Below the pieces are notes generated by a model. It had not been told where the DNA came from, did no database searches, and worked only from the letters and a program-made list of their open reading frames with translations. DNA of 64,000 nucleotides, taken from the NCBI GenBank assembly GCA_965202955.1, contig OZ241871.1:3224001-3288000 (forward strand), read 5' to 3'. Every line of letters starts with the position of its first letter. The first letter of the stretch is position 1. The DNA is from Bin5 sp034422415. Its GTDB lineage: Bacteria; Chloroflexota; Anaerolineae; Caldilineales; Caldilineaceae. Made by a program: the position numbers and the translations under genes. This document shows positions 9,116-16,933 of this stretch, piece by piece.

Positions 9116-9970
9116 ATGGACTCTGCCCCGCGGGACCTCGGTGATCAGCTGGACCGGGTGCTGAATCTGCTTCAGGCAACACGCAAATATCGTTTCGTTT
9201 GTCCCAGCCTGGTCAAGGCTATTGCCTCTGCTGAATTGGTCAAAGGCCGCTCCCTGAAAGAGACCATCAAGGAGACCAAGAGCAAGCTGCACCAGAGTGC
9301 GGCCGTCTATATTCGCCAGAATCTTGACTACGATAACGCGCTGCTGCGGCTGCAGGAGGCGGTCCGCACGAATCAGTACGGGGAAGATGCCCGCGGGCAC
9401 GTAAGCCGCGACTTCGCCCGCCCCCTTCTGCGCCAATTCATGGCGGCCCACACCTCCACCTACGAGCGCCTGCCACTGCTTGAAGAGTTCTATCAGCAGG
9501 TTTTCGCAAGGCTCCCGTCCGTCGGTTCTGTCCTCGACATTGCTTGCGGTCTGCACCCGCTGGCCCGTCCGTGGATGCCGCTGGCGCCGGACCGTCCCTA
9601 CTTTGCATTTGATGTGTTCGCTGACCAGATCGACTTCCTCAACCGGTACTTTTGCGTGTTGGGCTACGCAGGAGAAGCGGTACAGTGCAACGTGCTGGAA
9701 GAGTTGCAGGCGCCCGCCGCTGACGTTGCCTTCCTCCTCAAAACGCTGCCCTGTCTCGAACAGATCGAGGTTGGAGCCGGCCGCCGGCTGCTTCACGCAA
9801 TCGACGCTCCGCTCCTCGTCGTCTCCTTTCCTGGCCACTCACTGTCTGGCCGCAAGAGGGGCATGGCACAGCACTATGCTGCCTTCTTCGAAGCCATCGC
9901 TGCCGGCAGCGGATGGCATGTGGAGTCGCTCGCCTATCCTTCCGAAGAGGTCTACATCGTACGCAAATAG
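9116..9970 (+). CDS. 16S rRNA (guanine1405-N7)-methyltransferase homologue, Rmt/FmrO family
   Basis: A 284-residue homologue of the enzymes that methylate G1405 in the decoding site of 16S rRNA and give high-level resistance to 4,6-disubstituted aminoglycosides. The N-terminal 110 residues are helical, as in the family's RNA-binding domain. The SAM-binding motif VLDIACGLHPLA near residue 140 is almost the Rmt motif. AFLLKTLPCLEQ, then VSFPGHSLSGRKRGM (236-250) and YAAFFE complete the family signature. Length falls between RmtB (about 250) and FmrO (about 290). Codon and base use look like the neighbours, and no mobile element is near, so it appears to be a resident chromosomal gene. Activity and specificity are inferred. 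Confidence 0.88.
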   Translation: MDSAPRDLGDQLDRVLNLLQATRKYRFVCPSLVKAIASAELVKGRSLKETIKETKSKLHQSAAVYIRQNLDYDNALLRLQEAVRTNQYGEDARGHVSRDFARPLLRQFMAAHTSTYERLPLLEEFYQQVFARLPSVGSVLDIACGLHPLARPWMPLAPDRPYFAFDVFADQIDFLNRYFCVLGYAGEAVQCNVLEELQAPAADVAFLLKTLPCLEQIEVGAGRRLLHAIDAPLLVVSFPGHSLSGRKRGMAQHYAAFFEAIAAGSGWHVESLAYPSEEVYIVRK

Positions 9971-10088
9971 GACGCCTGGTCGAGGTCTGCAGCCAGCGCG
10001 CCGCACCGAAATCAGGCCTATGCAAGTCTAAGGGTTCCCGCGATCGCGTGCCGGTTGACCAACGACGCGCAGTCGCAACTCTTGCACC

Positions 10089-10664
10089 TTATTCGTTCCT
10101 TTTCCAATACAGAAAACGCGCCGTAGCCGAAGTGATGACAAAGCCGGCTTTCTGCAAAACACGCATCGACGCCACGTTGGTATTGGCCGTTTCAGCGATC
10201 ACAGCCTCCACGCCGTCCTGGCACAGCGCCCACCGCACCATGGCTCCGACCGCCTCCGTCGCTAAGCCGCGATTGTGGTAACAGGGATCTAGTCCGTATC
10301 CGATCTCAACCTCGCTCGTCTTGCCTGGCGGCCCTTTGAAAGCCAGACTGCCGATTATGCGCCGCTCCTCCTTGAAGATGGCGACCCACTGGCAGTGCCA
10401 GAGAGCATGATGCGGCCTGCGCTGCATCTGTGCAATCGCACGCGACACGACGGGCCGCAACTCGCCATCCAGTCGCTGCCCACCTTCGACCAGGTCCATA
10501 GCCCGCTCAAGCCGGGGTAAGTTATCCCGCTGCCAGCGCATCTGCTGTACTGTCAGCGAAACAAGTGTCAGTCGTTCAGTGTCGAGGTGCATCGTTGACA
10601 GCGCGGATTGGCTCTTCTGTGATCGGCGAATTCTGTGGATTGCCGCCTTGAACAAATGCGACAT
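10089..10664 (-). CDS. GNAT family N-acetyltransferase
   Basis: A 191-residue GNAT acetyltransferase of the RimJ/RimL type. The segment ERLTLVSLTVQQM near residue 30 and the acetyl-CoA site EIGYGLDPCYHNRGLATEAV, then ANTNVASMRVLQKAGF, are typical. It would transfer acetyl from acetyl-CoA to an amine, substrate unknown. The start at 10664 is supported by GGGGAAGG a few bases upstream; an internal Met 24 codons later matches the start of many relatives. It is the last gene of the minus-strand acyl-CoA cluster, 23 nt after the MaoC gene, and converges with the rRNA methyltransferase. Confidence 0.82.
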   Translation of the reverse strand: MSHLFKAAIHRIRRSQKSQSALSTMHLDTERLTLVSLTVQQMRWQRDNLPRLERAMDLVEGGQRLDGELRPVVSRAIAQMQRRPHHALWHCQWVAIFKEERRIIGSLAFKGPPGKTSEVEIGYGLDPCYHNRGLATEAVGAMVRWALCQDGVEAVIAETANTNVASMRVLQKAGFVITSATARFLYWKRNE

Positions 10665-10687
10665 CTGGCCTTCCCCGCTCCGGCCCG

Positions 10688-11191
10688 CTAACCACTGCTT
10701 CGCACAGGCGGGCGCGCCGGCCGCGGTCCGTGTCCACGGCGATAGACGAGCAGAGTTCGCTTGAACTCGATCACGACAACGCCTTCCTGGTTGAATCCGA
10801 CAGTCCGCACGCCGACGATTCCCTGATGGGGGCGGCTATTCGACGGACGCAGGTTCAGCACTTCGCTCTGCGCGTAGATCGTATCGCCCTCAAAGACCGG
10901 CGCCGGCAGACGTACCTCGTCCCAGCCCAGGTTGACCGCGTTCTGCGAAATGTCCGCCACCGACAGCCCGGTCACCAGCGCCAGCGTGAAGGTGGAGTCC
11001 ACCAGCGGGCGTCTCCACTCGGTCTGGCTGGCGTAATGAGCGTCAAAGTGGATTGGATTCGGGTTCACCGTGAGCAAAGTGAACCACACATTGTCCGCAG
11101 CCAGCACGGTGCGACCGAGCCTGTGCTCAAACAGATCGCCTACGGCGAAGTCCTCAAAATAGCGTCCCTCACCACTTCCTTGCGAGTCCAT
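10688..11191 (-). CDS. MaoC-like hydratase/dehydratase
   Basis: A 167-residue single hot-dog protein of the MaoC/(R)-hydratase group. YFEDFAVGDLFEHRLGRTV at the start and NPNPIHFDAHYAS, with the catalytic Asp and His region, are diagnostic. It would hydrate an enoyl-CoA or dehydrate a hydroxyacyl-CoA. Its closest functional analogues by context are mesaconyl-CoA/beta-methylmalyl-CoA hydratases, because a CaiB transferase precedes it; this is inference only. AAGGG lies 8 nt upstream of the ATG. It is the fourth gene of the operon starting with the acyl-CoA synthetase. Confidence 0.85.
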   Translation of the reverse strand: MDSQGSGEGRYFEDFAVGDLFEHRLGRTVLAADNVWFTLLTVNPNPIHFDAHYASQTEWRRPLVDSTFTLALVTGLSVADISQNAVNLGWDEVRLPAPVFEGDTIYAQSEVLNLRPSNSRPHQGIVGVRTVGFNQEGVVVIEFKRTLLVYRRGHGPRPARPPVRSSG

Positions 11192-11281
11192 TTCGATCGC
11201 CCTTCAGCACCTGGTCCCCTGGTTTGAGCAGCGATACAGACGGTCTGCCGCCAGCCCACTCTTCCGTTCCTTTCTGCTGGC

Positions 11282-12460
11282 CTATACCACGCCATCCCTT
11301 TCAAGCCTGGCAATTTCCTCCGAACCATAGCCCAGCTCAGCCAGCAACGGCCCGGTATGAGCGCCAGCGGCCGGAATCGCATCGAAACGCGGCGGCCACG
11401 CTTCACTCGTCGTCGCCGGCTGCAGCGCCGGCAGCGGACCCACCGGTGACGCCACCTCCCCTACACGCCCCCGCGCCGCGAGCTGTGGATGCTGCCAGAA
11501 TTCCCCGACATCGCGCAGTTCAGCGCTGGCGATCTGCGCGCGCTCCATGCGCGCCGCCGCTTCCTCAACCGTTAGACCCGCGAAAACTGATTCGATCTCC
11601 TGCCTCAAGACTGCGCTATTCTGCACGCGACGGCTGTTGTCGGTAAATCGATCATCCGACGCAATCTCCGGCCTCTCCAACACATCGGCGCAGAAGCGCT
11701 CCCACTCGCGCTGGTTCTGAATCGCAAACAGGATTGAGCGTCCGTCTCCGGTGGCATAGGGGCCGTAGGGCGCGATCGATGCGTGGTTGGCCCCGCTGCG
11801 CGGCGGCGGCGACCCGCCCAGCGAAAAGTAGGCAGGAAAGCCCATCCATTCACACAGTCCGTCGAACAGCGAGACATGCAGTACGCAGCCGCTGTTTCCC
11901 CGCTCCCGTTGCAGCAGCGCCGCCAGAATGCTGCTGTAGGCGTACATGCCGCCTGCTATGTCGGCAACCGGGATGCCCGACTTGGCCGCTTCGTCCTCGC
12001 TGCCAGTAACCGACACCACCCCCGTCTCCGCCTGGATCAGAAGGTCGTATGCCTTCTTGTCGCGGTAAGGCCCATCCGCGCCGTAGCCGCTGACATGGCA
12101 TACGATCAGCTCGGGATATTCGTTTTGCAGCAGCTCATCGCCGAAGCCAAGCCGCTCGACCGCGCCCGGCGCCAGGTTCTGAACAAAAACATCGGCCCGC
12201 CTCAGAAGTTGTGACAGGATTTCCCGCCCGCCCGGCGCCTTCAGGTCCAGCGTAATCGACTCCTTCGAGCGGTTGGCCCAGGCGAAATGGCTGCACAGCC
12301 CGCCCGCGGCTGAATCATAGTAGCGCGCGAAATCGCCGCCGCCCGGCCGCTCAATCTTGATCACGCGCGCGCCAAGATCTGCCAGATGGCGCGTGGCCAG
12401 CGGCGCCGCAATCGCCTGCTCCAGTGAGACCACCGTGACGTCTGAAAGTGGCAATGGCAT
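11282..12460 (-). CDS. CaiB/BaiF (type III) CoA-transferase
   Basis: A 392-residue family III CoA-transferase that moves CoA between carboxylic acids through an aspartyl-CoA anhydride. Visible landmarks are LSDVTVVSLEQAIAAPLATR at the N-terminus, LGARVIKIERPGGGDFAR, LDLKAPGGREIL and GYGADGPYRDKKAYDLLIQA, where the Asp of the YDLLIQA segment aligns with the catalytic residue of the family. The donor and acceptor acids cannot be read from the sequence. The gene lies between an acyl-CoA dehydrogenase (41 nt upstream) and a MaoC hydratase, which suggests one degradative pathway for an organic acid. Confidence 0.88.
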   Translation of the reverse strand: MPLPLSDVTVVSLEQAIAAPLATRHLADLGARVIKIERPGGGDFARYYDSAAGGLCSHFAWANRSKESITLDLKAPGGREILSQLLRRADVFVQNLAPGAVERLGFGDELLQNEYPELIVCHVSGYGADGPYRDKKAYDLLIQAETGVVSVTGSEDEAAKSGIPVADIAGGMYAYSSILAALLQRERGNSGCVLHVSLFDGLCEWMGFPAYFSLGGSPPPRSGANHASIAPYGPYATGDGRSILFAIQNQREWERFCADVLERPEIASDDRFTDNSRRVQNSAVLRQEIESVFAGLTVEEAAARMERAQIASAELRDVGEFWQHPQLAARGRVGEVASPVGPLPALQPATTSEAWPPRFDAIPAAGAHTGPLLAELGYGSEEIARLERDGVV

Positions 12461-12501
12461 CTCTACTCCGCTCTCATCCGCGTATCCAAATGGCGCTTTG
12501 C

Positions 12502-13680
12502 TCAGTACGACCGCGGCAGACCCAGCACATGCTGTGCCAGGTACGATAGCACAAGGTTGTTCGAGACCGGCGCGATCTGGTACAGTTTTGCCTCGCGGAA
12601 CTTTCGCTCCACGTCATGTTCGCGGGCAAAGCCGAAGCCGCCGTGCGTCTGCAGACAGACGTTCGCCGCCTCCCACGCCGCGTCCGCCGCCAGCATCTTC
12701 GCCATGTTCGCCTCCGCGCCGCAGGACTGCTCGCTGTCAAAAAGCCGTGCCGCCTGCCAGCGCATCAGGTCGGCCGCGCGTAGCTTGGCGTAGGCCTGCG
12801 CGATGGGAAACTGCACGCCCTGATTCTGGCCGATCGGCCGGTCAAAGACGACGCGCTCATTGGCGTAGTCCACTGAACGCTCGACGAACCAGCCGCCGTC
12901 TCCGATCGACTCCGCCGCAATCAGGATCCTCTCCGCGTTCATGCCGTCGAGAATGTAGCGGAAGCCCTTGCCCTCGTCGCCAATGCGGTTTTCCGCCGGC
13001 ACGCGCAGGCCTTCGAAAAAGACCTCGGTCGTGTGATGGTTGATCATCGTCTCCAGCGGGCGGATCGTCAACTCCGGTCCGCTCGCGCTGCGCAGGTCCA
13101 CCAGGAAGAGCGACAGCCCTGCCGTCCGTTTTGTGACCTCCTCCAACGGCGTCGTACGCGCCAGCAGCAGCATCAGGTCCGAATGTTGCGCACGGCTTGT
13201 CCAGATCTTCTGGCCGGTGATCAGGTATTCGTCGCCGTCACGCTCCGCGCGTGTCTGGATGCGCGTCGTGTCCGAGCCGGCGTTTGGCTCAGTCACTCCG
13301 AATGCCTGCAGGCGCAGCCGTCCTTCTGCCAGCGGCGGCAGCCACCGTTCCTTCTGTTCCTCCGACCCATGCCGCACCAGCGCGCCCATGATGTACATCT
13401 GCGCGTGGCAGACGCCCGCATTGCCCCCGCTGCGGTTGACCTCCTCCAGAATGACCGACGCCTCCGCGATCGACGCGCCCCCGCCGCCGTAATCCTCCGG
13501 GATCAGCGCGGCGAGAAAGCCGGACTCGGTCATCGCCTCCACAAACTCGATCGGGTAGCCCCGTTCCGCGTCCAGGCGCTGCCAGTACGTCCCCGGAAAG
13601 CGGCCGCACAACTGCCGCACGCCGCGGCGGAGGTCGGGGTACTGGTTGGTTGCGTCTGGACCGCTGCACGGTTGTGGCAT
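12502..13680 (-). CDS. Acyl-CoA dehydrogenase
   Basis: A 392-residue FAD-dependent acyl-CoA dehydrogenase that introduces a 2,3 double bond into an acyl-CoA. Family signatures include GFLAALIPEDYGGGG, FGVTEPNAGSDTTRIQT (FAD-binding loop), ITGQKIWTSRAQHSDLM and the C-terminal QTHGGFGFAREHDVER. The electron acceptor would be an ETF not encoded here. It stands between the acyl-CoA synthetase and CaiB genes on the same strand. Chain-length specificity is not evident. A 232-base gap with a hairpin separates it from the synthetase, so it may also have its own promoter. Confidence 0.92.
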   Translation of the reverse strand: MPQPCSGPDATNQYPDLRRGVRQLCGRFPGTYWQRLDAERGYPIEFVEAMTESGFLAALIPEDYGGGGASIAEASVILEEVNRSGGNAGVCHAQMYIMGALVRHGSEEQKERWLPPLAEGRLRLQAFGVTEPNAGSDTTRIQTRAERDGDEYLITGQKIWTSRAQHSDLMLLLARTTPLEEVTKRTAGLSLFLVDLRSASGPELTIRPLETMINHHTTEVFFEGLRVPAENRIGDEGKGFRYILDGMNAERILIAAESIGDGGWFVERSVDYANERVVFDRPIGQNQGVQFPIAQAYAKLRAADLMRWQAARLFDSEQSCGAEANMAKMLAADAAWEAANVCLQTHGGFGFAREHDVERKFREAKLYQIAPVSNNLVLSYLAQHVLGLPRSY

Positions 13681-13884
13681 TGGCTCTTGCCTTCAATTCT
13701 CAATAGCTGGAAAAGGTCGTCGCAATATGAATCCATGGTTGCGGCCATCAAACTGGTCGACACGGGCTTTTCCCCTGGTTTTCACCTTTTTCCCATGTCA
13801 GCATGGGTGATTTGAGGCACTTGTACTGAGCAGCCGCTCAACTCCTTCGCCTCTAGCTACTCGAAGCAATCAAACTTGAGCAGT

Positions 13885-13900
13885 GCGCCTCCCAAGGCGC
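13885..13900 (-). terminator. Stem-loop after the acyl-CoA synthetase gene
   Basis: A perfect 6-bp stem with a 4-base loop (GCGCCT-TGGG-AGGCGC on the minus strand) starts 12 nt after the synthetase stop codon. Only a few T residues follow some ten bases later, so termination would be partial. It could trim or attenuate transcription into the downstream acyl-CoA dehydrogenase gene. Confidence 0.35.
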
Positions 13901-13912
13901 GCCCAATTCGCC

Positions 13913-15451
13913 TTACCCCCCACCCGGCAGCAAATGCTTCTGAATCTTCCCCATCGCATTGCGCGGCAGCGCCTCCACGAACCGCAGCCGCCGCGGCCGC
14001 TTGAACGACGCCAGCTGGCTGCGGCAAAACCTTTCCAACTCTGCCTCGTCGATCGCGCAGCTGCAGACCAGGTAGGCCACCGGCGCCTCGCCCCATACAT
14101 CGTCCGGCTCCCCAACCACCGCCGCCTCCTCGATGCCGGGAAAGGTGGTCAGCATCTCCTCGACCTCGCGCGGATAGATATTCAGCCCGCCCGAGATGAT
14201 CAGCTCATGCCTCCGTCCCAGCAGCGTCATGTAATCCGTATCCGGGTCGACGCGCGCCAGGTCCCCCGTGAGGAACCAGCGATTGCCCAGCTCGTCCTGA
14301 ACGAAACTTTCGGCGGTCTTTTCGGGCGCCCGCCAGTAATGGTCAAAGACATTGCTCCCGCGCAGCAGCAGCTCACCCTCCTCGCCCGCAGGCAGTTCCC
14401 GCTCTTCCGCGTCGACGACGCGTGCGAACACGCCGGGCAGCGGCGTGCCCACCGTACCGGCGACGCGCGGCCCCGCGTACGGATTGCTGAAATTCATGCC
14501 CGTCTCGGTCATCCCGTAACGTTCAAGAATGCGTTTGCCGGTCAGCCGTTCAAATTCGACGTGGACCTCCGCCGGCAGCGGCGCGCTGCCCGAACAGAAC
14601 AGCCGCATCGCCGAAAAGTCGGGTGTCGTCTCCGAGTGCGCCAATAGTTCGACCAGCCGCGTGTAGATCGTGGGCACCGCGAAGAAAAGGGTGGCCCCGC
14701 CGCCCGAAAGGATGTCGACCGTCTCGGTCTCGTCGAATCCGGTCCGCAGCCGGACCGTCGCGCCCATCGCCAGCGCACAGTGCAGGCCCACTACCAACCC
14801 GTGCGTATGAAAGAGCGGCAGCGGCAGCAGCAGCACGTCATTCTGCTCCCATGCCCACGCGCTCAGCAGGCCGGTCACCGTCGCCAGCACATTGTTGTGG
14901 CTTAGGACCGCACCTTTGCTCGCCCCCGTCGTCCCGCTTGTGTACATCAGCAGGGCCGGCTCCTCAGCGCGCGCTGGCGAAGCCAGCGTTGTGTCAGACG
15001 CTTGGCCTGCGTGCGCGCCATCCAGCCAGGCGTCCGCCCCGTCGACCGACAGCACCTTCGTGCCCGAACCCAGGTCGGCGCTCGAAAGTTCATCAAGAAC
15101 CGGCATCTGCGCCTCTTCGGTCACCAGCAGCGCCGGTTCGGCGTCGCCCAGGATGTGGCTGAGTTCGCGGCGGCGGTAGCGTAAATTGATCGGGACCATG
15201 ACCGCGCCCACCTCAAGCGCTGCCAGGTAGGCAACGACGAACTCAGGCCGGTTACACAGATAGAGCGCAACGCGGTCCTCCTTTTTCACGCCCATGCGTG
15301 CGAACGCGCCTGCCCAACTCTGGGCCTGCCGATGGAGATCTGCAAAGGTCAAATCTTGCGCTGCAAGCGAGCCGTGTATGTCCTTGAATTCGATGGCCGT
15401 CTTGTCTGGCTGGCGCTCGCGGCCAATCGCAAATAGAGTCAGGAGATTCAT
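13913..15451 (-). CDS. AMP-binding acyl-CoA synthetase (FadD/MatB-like)
   Basis: A 512-residue adenylate-forming ligase that activates a carboxylic acid with ATP and CoA. The phosphate-binding loop LMYTSGTTGASKGAVLSH, the A5 motif ERYGMTETG, the A7 motif WFLTGDLARVD, the hinge region ISGGLNIYPREVEE and the catalytic Lys of RNAMGKIQKHL are all present. The ISGGxNxYP motif and size resemble malonyl/methylmalonyl-CoA synthetases as well as medium-chain ligases, so the substrate is open. AGGA lies 5 nt before the ATG, and a TATAAT promoter lies 40 nt upstream. It is the first gene of a catabolic operon with a dehydrogenase, CoA-transferase and hydratase. Confidence 0.9.
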   Translation of the reverse strand: MNLLTLFAIGRERQPDKTAIEFKDIHGSLAAQDLTFADLHRQAQSWAGAFARMGVKKEDRVALYLCNRPEFVVAYLAALEVGAVMVPINLRYRRRELSHILGDAEPALLVTEEAQMPVLDELSSADLGSGTKVLSVDGADAWLDGAHAGQASDTTLASPARAEEPALLMYTSGTTGASKGAVLSHNNVLATVTGLLSAWAWEQNDVLLLPLPLFHTHGLVVGLHCALAMGATVRLRTGFDETETVDILSGGGATLFFAVPTIYTRLVELLAHSETTPDFSAMRLFCSGSAPLPAEVHVEFERLTGKRILERYGMTETGMNFSNPYAGPRVAGTVGTPLPGVFARVVDAEERELPAGEEGELLLRGSNVFDHYWRAPEKTAESFVQDELGNRWFLTGDLARVDPDTDYMTLLGRRHELIISGGLNIYPREVEEMLTTFPGIEEAAVVGEPDDVWGEAPVAYLVCSCAIDEAELERFCRSQLASFKRPRRLRFVEALPRNAMGKIQKHLLPGGG

Positions 15452-15490
15452 CGCGTCCTGCTTGTGGAATCCTGTCGACTGTGCCCCGCT

Positions 15491-15518
15491 ATTATAGAGT
15501 CTCGCCAGCGATATGCAA
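15491..15518 (-). promoter_or_regulatory. Promoter of the acyl-CoA operon
   Basis: The minus strand reads TTGCAT (15513-15518), a 16-base spacer and a perfect TATAAT (15491-15496), placing the transcript start about 35 nt before the synthetase ATG. The -10 box is strong and the -35 box is weak. Confidence 0.55.
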
Positions 15519-15540
15519 GATCGCAGCAGAAACCACTGGA

Positions 15541-15571
15541 CGAAAGAAGCGCGGCGCGGCAGACCCGCGCC
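15541..15571 (-). terminator. Candidate terminator after tdk
   Basis: A 7-bp GC stem with a 5-base loop (GGCGCGG at 15553-15559, CCGCGCC at 15565-15571) lies about 50 nt after the thymidine kinase stop. On the minus strand it is followed by a T-rich CTTCTTTC run, which fits an intrinsic terminator for the rplU-rpmA-rpmE-tdk operon. Confidence 0.45.
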
Positions 15572-15619
15572 CTCAATCGCGCGGCGCGCCTTAACGACTG
15601 TGATCTGAATGGAATCGAC

Positions 15620-16246
15620 TCAGGATTGGATGTGGGCGGGTTTGGGCGCGAGCGCGCCTGTTGTGGGTCTGCCCGGCACATCGTGGCAGGTGCGGCAGCG
15701 GGCCTCATAGCTCTCGCTGCCGCCGACAAAGATGACAGGATCGTCGTAGCGCGCCGGCTCGCCGTCAAGCAGCCGCTGTGTTCGCGTGGCCGCTGCCCCG
15801 CAACGGACACAGATCGCGTGCAGCTTGTCGACCTGTTCGGCCAGGGCCATCAGCAGCGGCATCGCGCCAAACGGCTCGCCGCGGAAATCCTGGTCCAGAC
15901 CGGCTGCGATGACCTGAACGCCCCGGTCCGCCAGCTCCCGGCAGACGTCGGCGATCGCGGCATCAAAGAACTGTACCTCGTCGATCGCGACCACGTCCGT
16001 CCCGGCCGGAACCTGGGACAGCAGGGAAACGGCGCTCTCCGCAGCGACGGCATCACTGCGGGCCATGCCATTGTGGGATGTCACCTGTCTGTGGCCGTAG
16101 CGGTGGTCGATGCGGGGTTTGAACAGTTGAATCCGGCGGCGGGCAATCTCCGACCGGCGCACCCGACGCAGCAACTCCTCGGTCTTGCCGCTGAACATCG
16201 AGCCGCAGATCAGTTCGATCCATCCGCTGCCGGATTGAGAATACAT
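15620..16246 (-). CDS. tdk: Thymidine kinase
   Basis: A 208-residue type II thymidine kinase that phosphorylates thymidine for nucleotide salvage. The P-loop GSMFSGKTEELLRRV, the Walker B DEVQFFD, the GLDQDFRGEPFG lasso region and the zinc-binding pairs CVRC and CRTCH are all visible. The gene lies 24 nt after rpmE and is the last gene of the ribosomal protein operon; an rpmE-tdk neighbourhood occurs in other bacteria. There is no strong ribosome binding site before the ATG, so translation may be coupled to rpmE. Confidence 0.94.
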   Translation of the reverse strand: MYSQSGSGWIELICGSMFSGKTEELLRRVRRSEIARRRIQLFKPRIDHRYGHRQVTSHNGMARSDAVAAESAVSLLSQVPAGTDVVAIDEVQFFDAAIADVCRELADRGVQVIAAGLDQDFRGEPFGAMPLLMALAEQVDKLHAICVRCGAAATRTQRLLDGEPARYDDPVIFVGGSESYEARCRTCHDVPGRPTTGALAPKPAHIQS

Positions 16247-16270
16247 TCCGTGGTATGAGAAGGATTCCGG

Positions 16271-16642
16271 CTAGGCTTCCGCAGCCGGTTCCTCTTCCGC
16301 TTCCTCTTCCAGCTCGTAGCGGGCCATCACCTCGGCAGCCGCCTCTTCCGGGTCATCGCCACGCGCCCTCGCCCGTCGCGCGGCGGATTCCGCCTCTTCT
16401 CGGGCCTGCGTCTCGATCTGCTGTCTCGCAGCCGCGCTCTGCCGCGACTCCAGCCGCCTCACAAAGCGCTCCACGCGTCCGACCGAGTCGACGATGCGCT
16501 GTTCCCCGGTATAGAACGGATGGCACTGGCTGCAGATGTTTACGTTGATCTCAGCCTTGGTGCTGCCGGTCACCCAGCTATTCCCGCAGGAGCAGTTGAC
16601 CCTGGCCAAGGCATGGTAGTCGGGATGAATTTCAGGCTTCAT
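16271..16642 (-). CDS. rpmE: Ribosomal protein L31 with long acidic C-terminal extension
   Basis: A 123-residue L31. The first 70 residues are standard: MKPEIHPDYHALARVNCSCG, then TKAEINVNICSQCHPFYTG. The four Cys mark the zinc-binding form. L31 usually ends near residue 70; here some 50 more residues follow, first Arg/Ala-rich and helical (RRARARGDDPEEAAAEV), then almost purely Glu/Ala. The start at 16642 was chosen by homology; upstream in-frame codons overlap L27. The gap to rpmA is 4 nt. The tail matches in character the tail on L21 from the same operon. Confidence 0.93.
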   Translation of the reverse strand: MKPEIHPDYHALARVNCSCGNSWVTGSTKAEINVNICSQCHPFYTGEQRIVDSVGRVERFVRRLESRQSAAARQQIETQAREEAESAARRARARGDDPEEAAAEVMARYELEEEAEEEPAAEA

Positions 16643-16646
16643 AGCT

Positions 16647-16928
16647 CTACACCTTTTCCATCGCCTGCATCTCTTCTGCGGAATAGACGCTGACCTTTCG
16701 GCGGTTCTTTTTGGCCCATTCAAAGGTCACAAAGCCGTCCTGCTTGGCGTAGAGCGTATCGTCTTTGCCCTGGCCCACGTTCGAGCCGGGAAAGATCGGC
16801 GTACCCCGCTGGCGAATCAGAATGCTGCCGGACGTAACGTATTCGCCGCCGAACCGCTTGACGCCCAATCGCTGGCCGTTCGAATCCCGGTTATTGCGGC
16901 TGGAACCACCGCCCTTTTTGTGCGCCAT
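16647..16928 (-). CDS. rpmA: Ribosomal protein L27
   Basis: A 93-residue L27 of the large ribosomal subunit, close to the peptidyl transferase centre. MAHKKGGGSSRNNRDSNGQRLGVKRFGG and the IRQRGTPIFPGSNVGQGKDDTL segment (shown here in parts) are near-universal. The protein starts directly with MAHKKG, so it lacks the cleavable N-terminal extension found in Firmicutes. It lies 5 nt after rplU and 4 nt before rpmE, clearly one operon. Confidence 0.97.
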   Translation of the reverse strand: MAHKKGGGSSRNNRDSNGQRLGVKRFGGEYVTSGSILIRQRGTPIFPGSNVGQGKDDTLYAKQDGFVTFEWAKKNRRKVSVYSAEEMQAMEKV

Positions 16929-16933
16929 AGTCG

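Noticed and set aside
13033..13815. A 260-codon plus-strand open frame
   Set aside because: It is antisense to the acyl-CoA dehydrogenase and has the Arg/Gln-rich look of a shadow frame.
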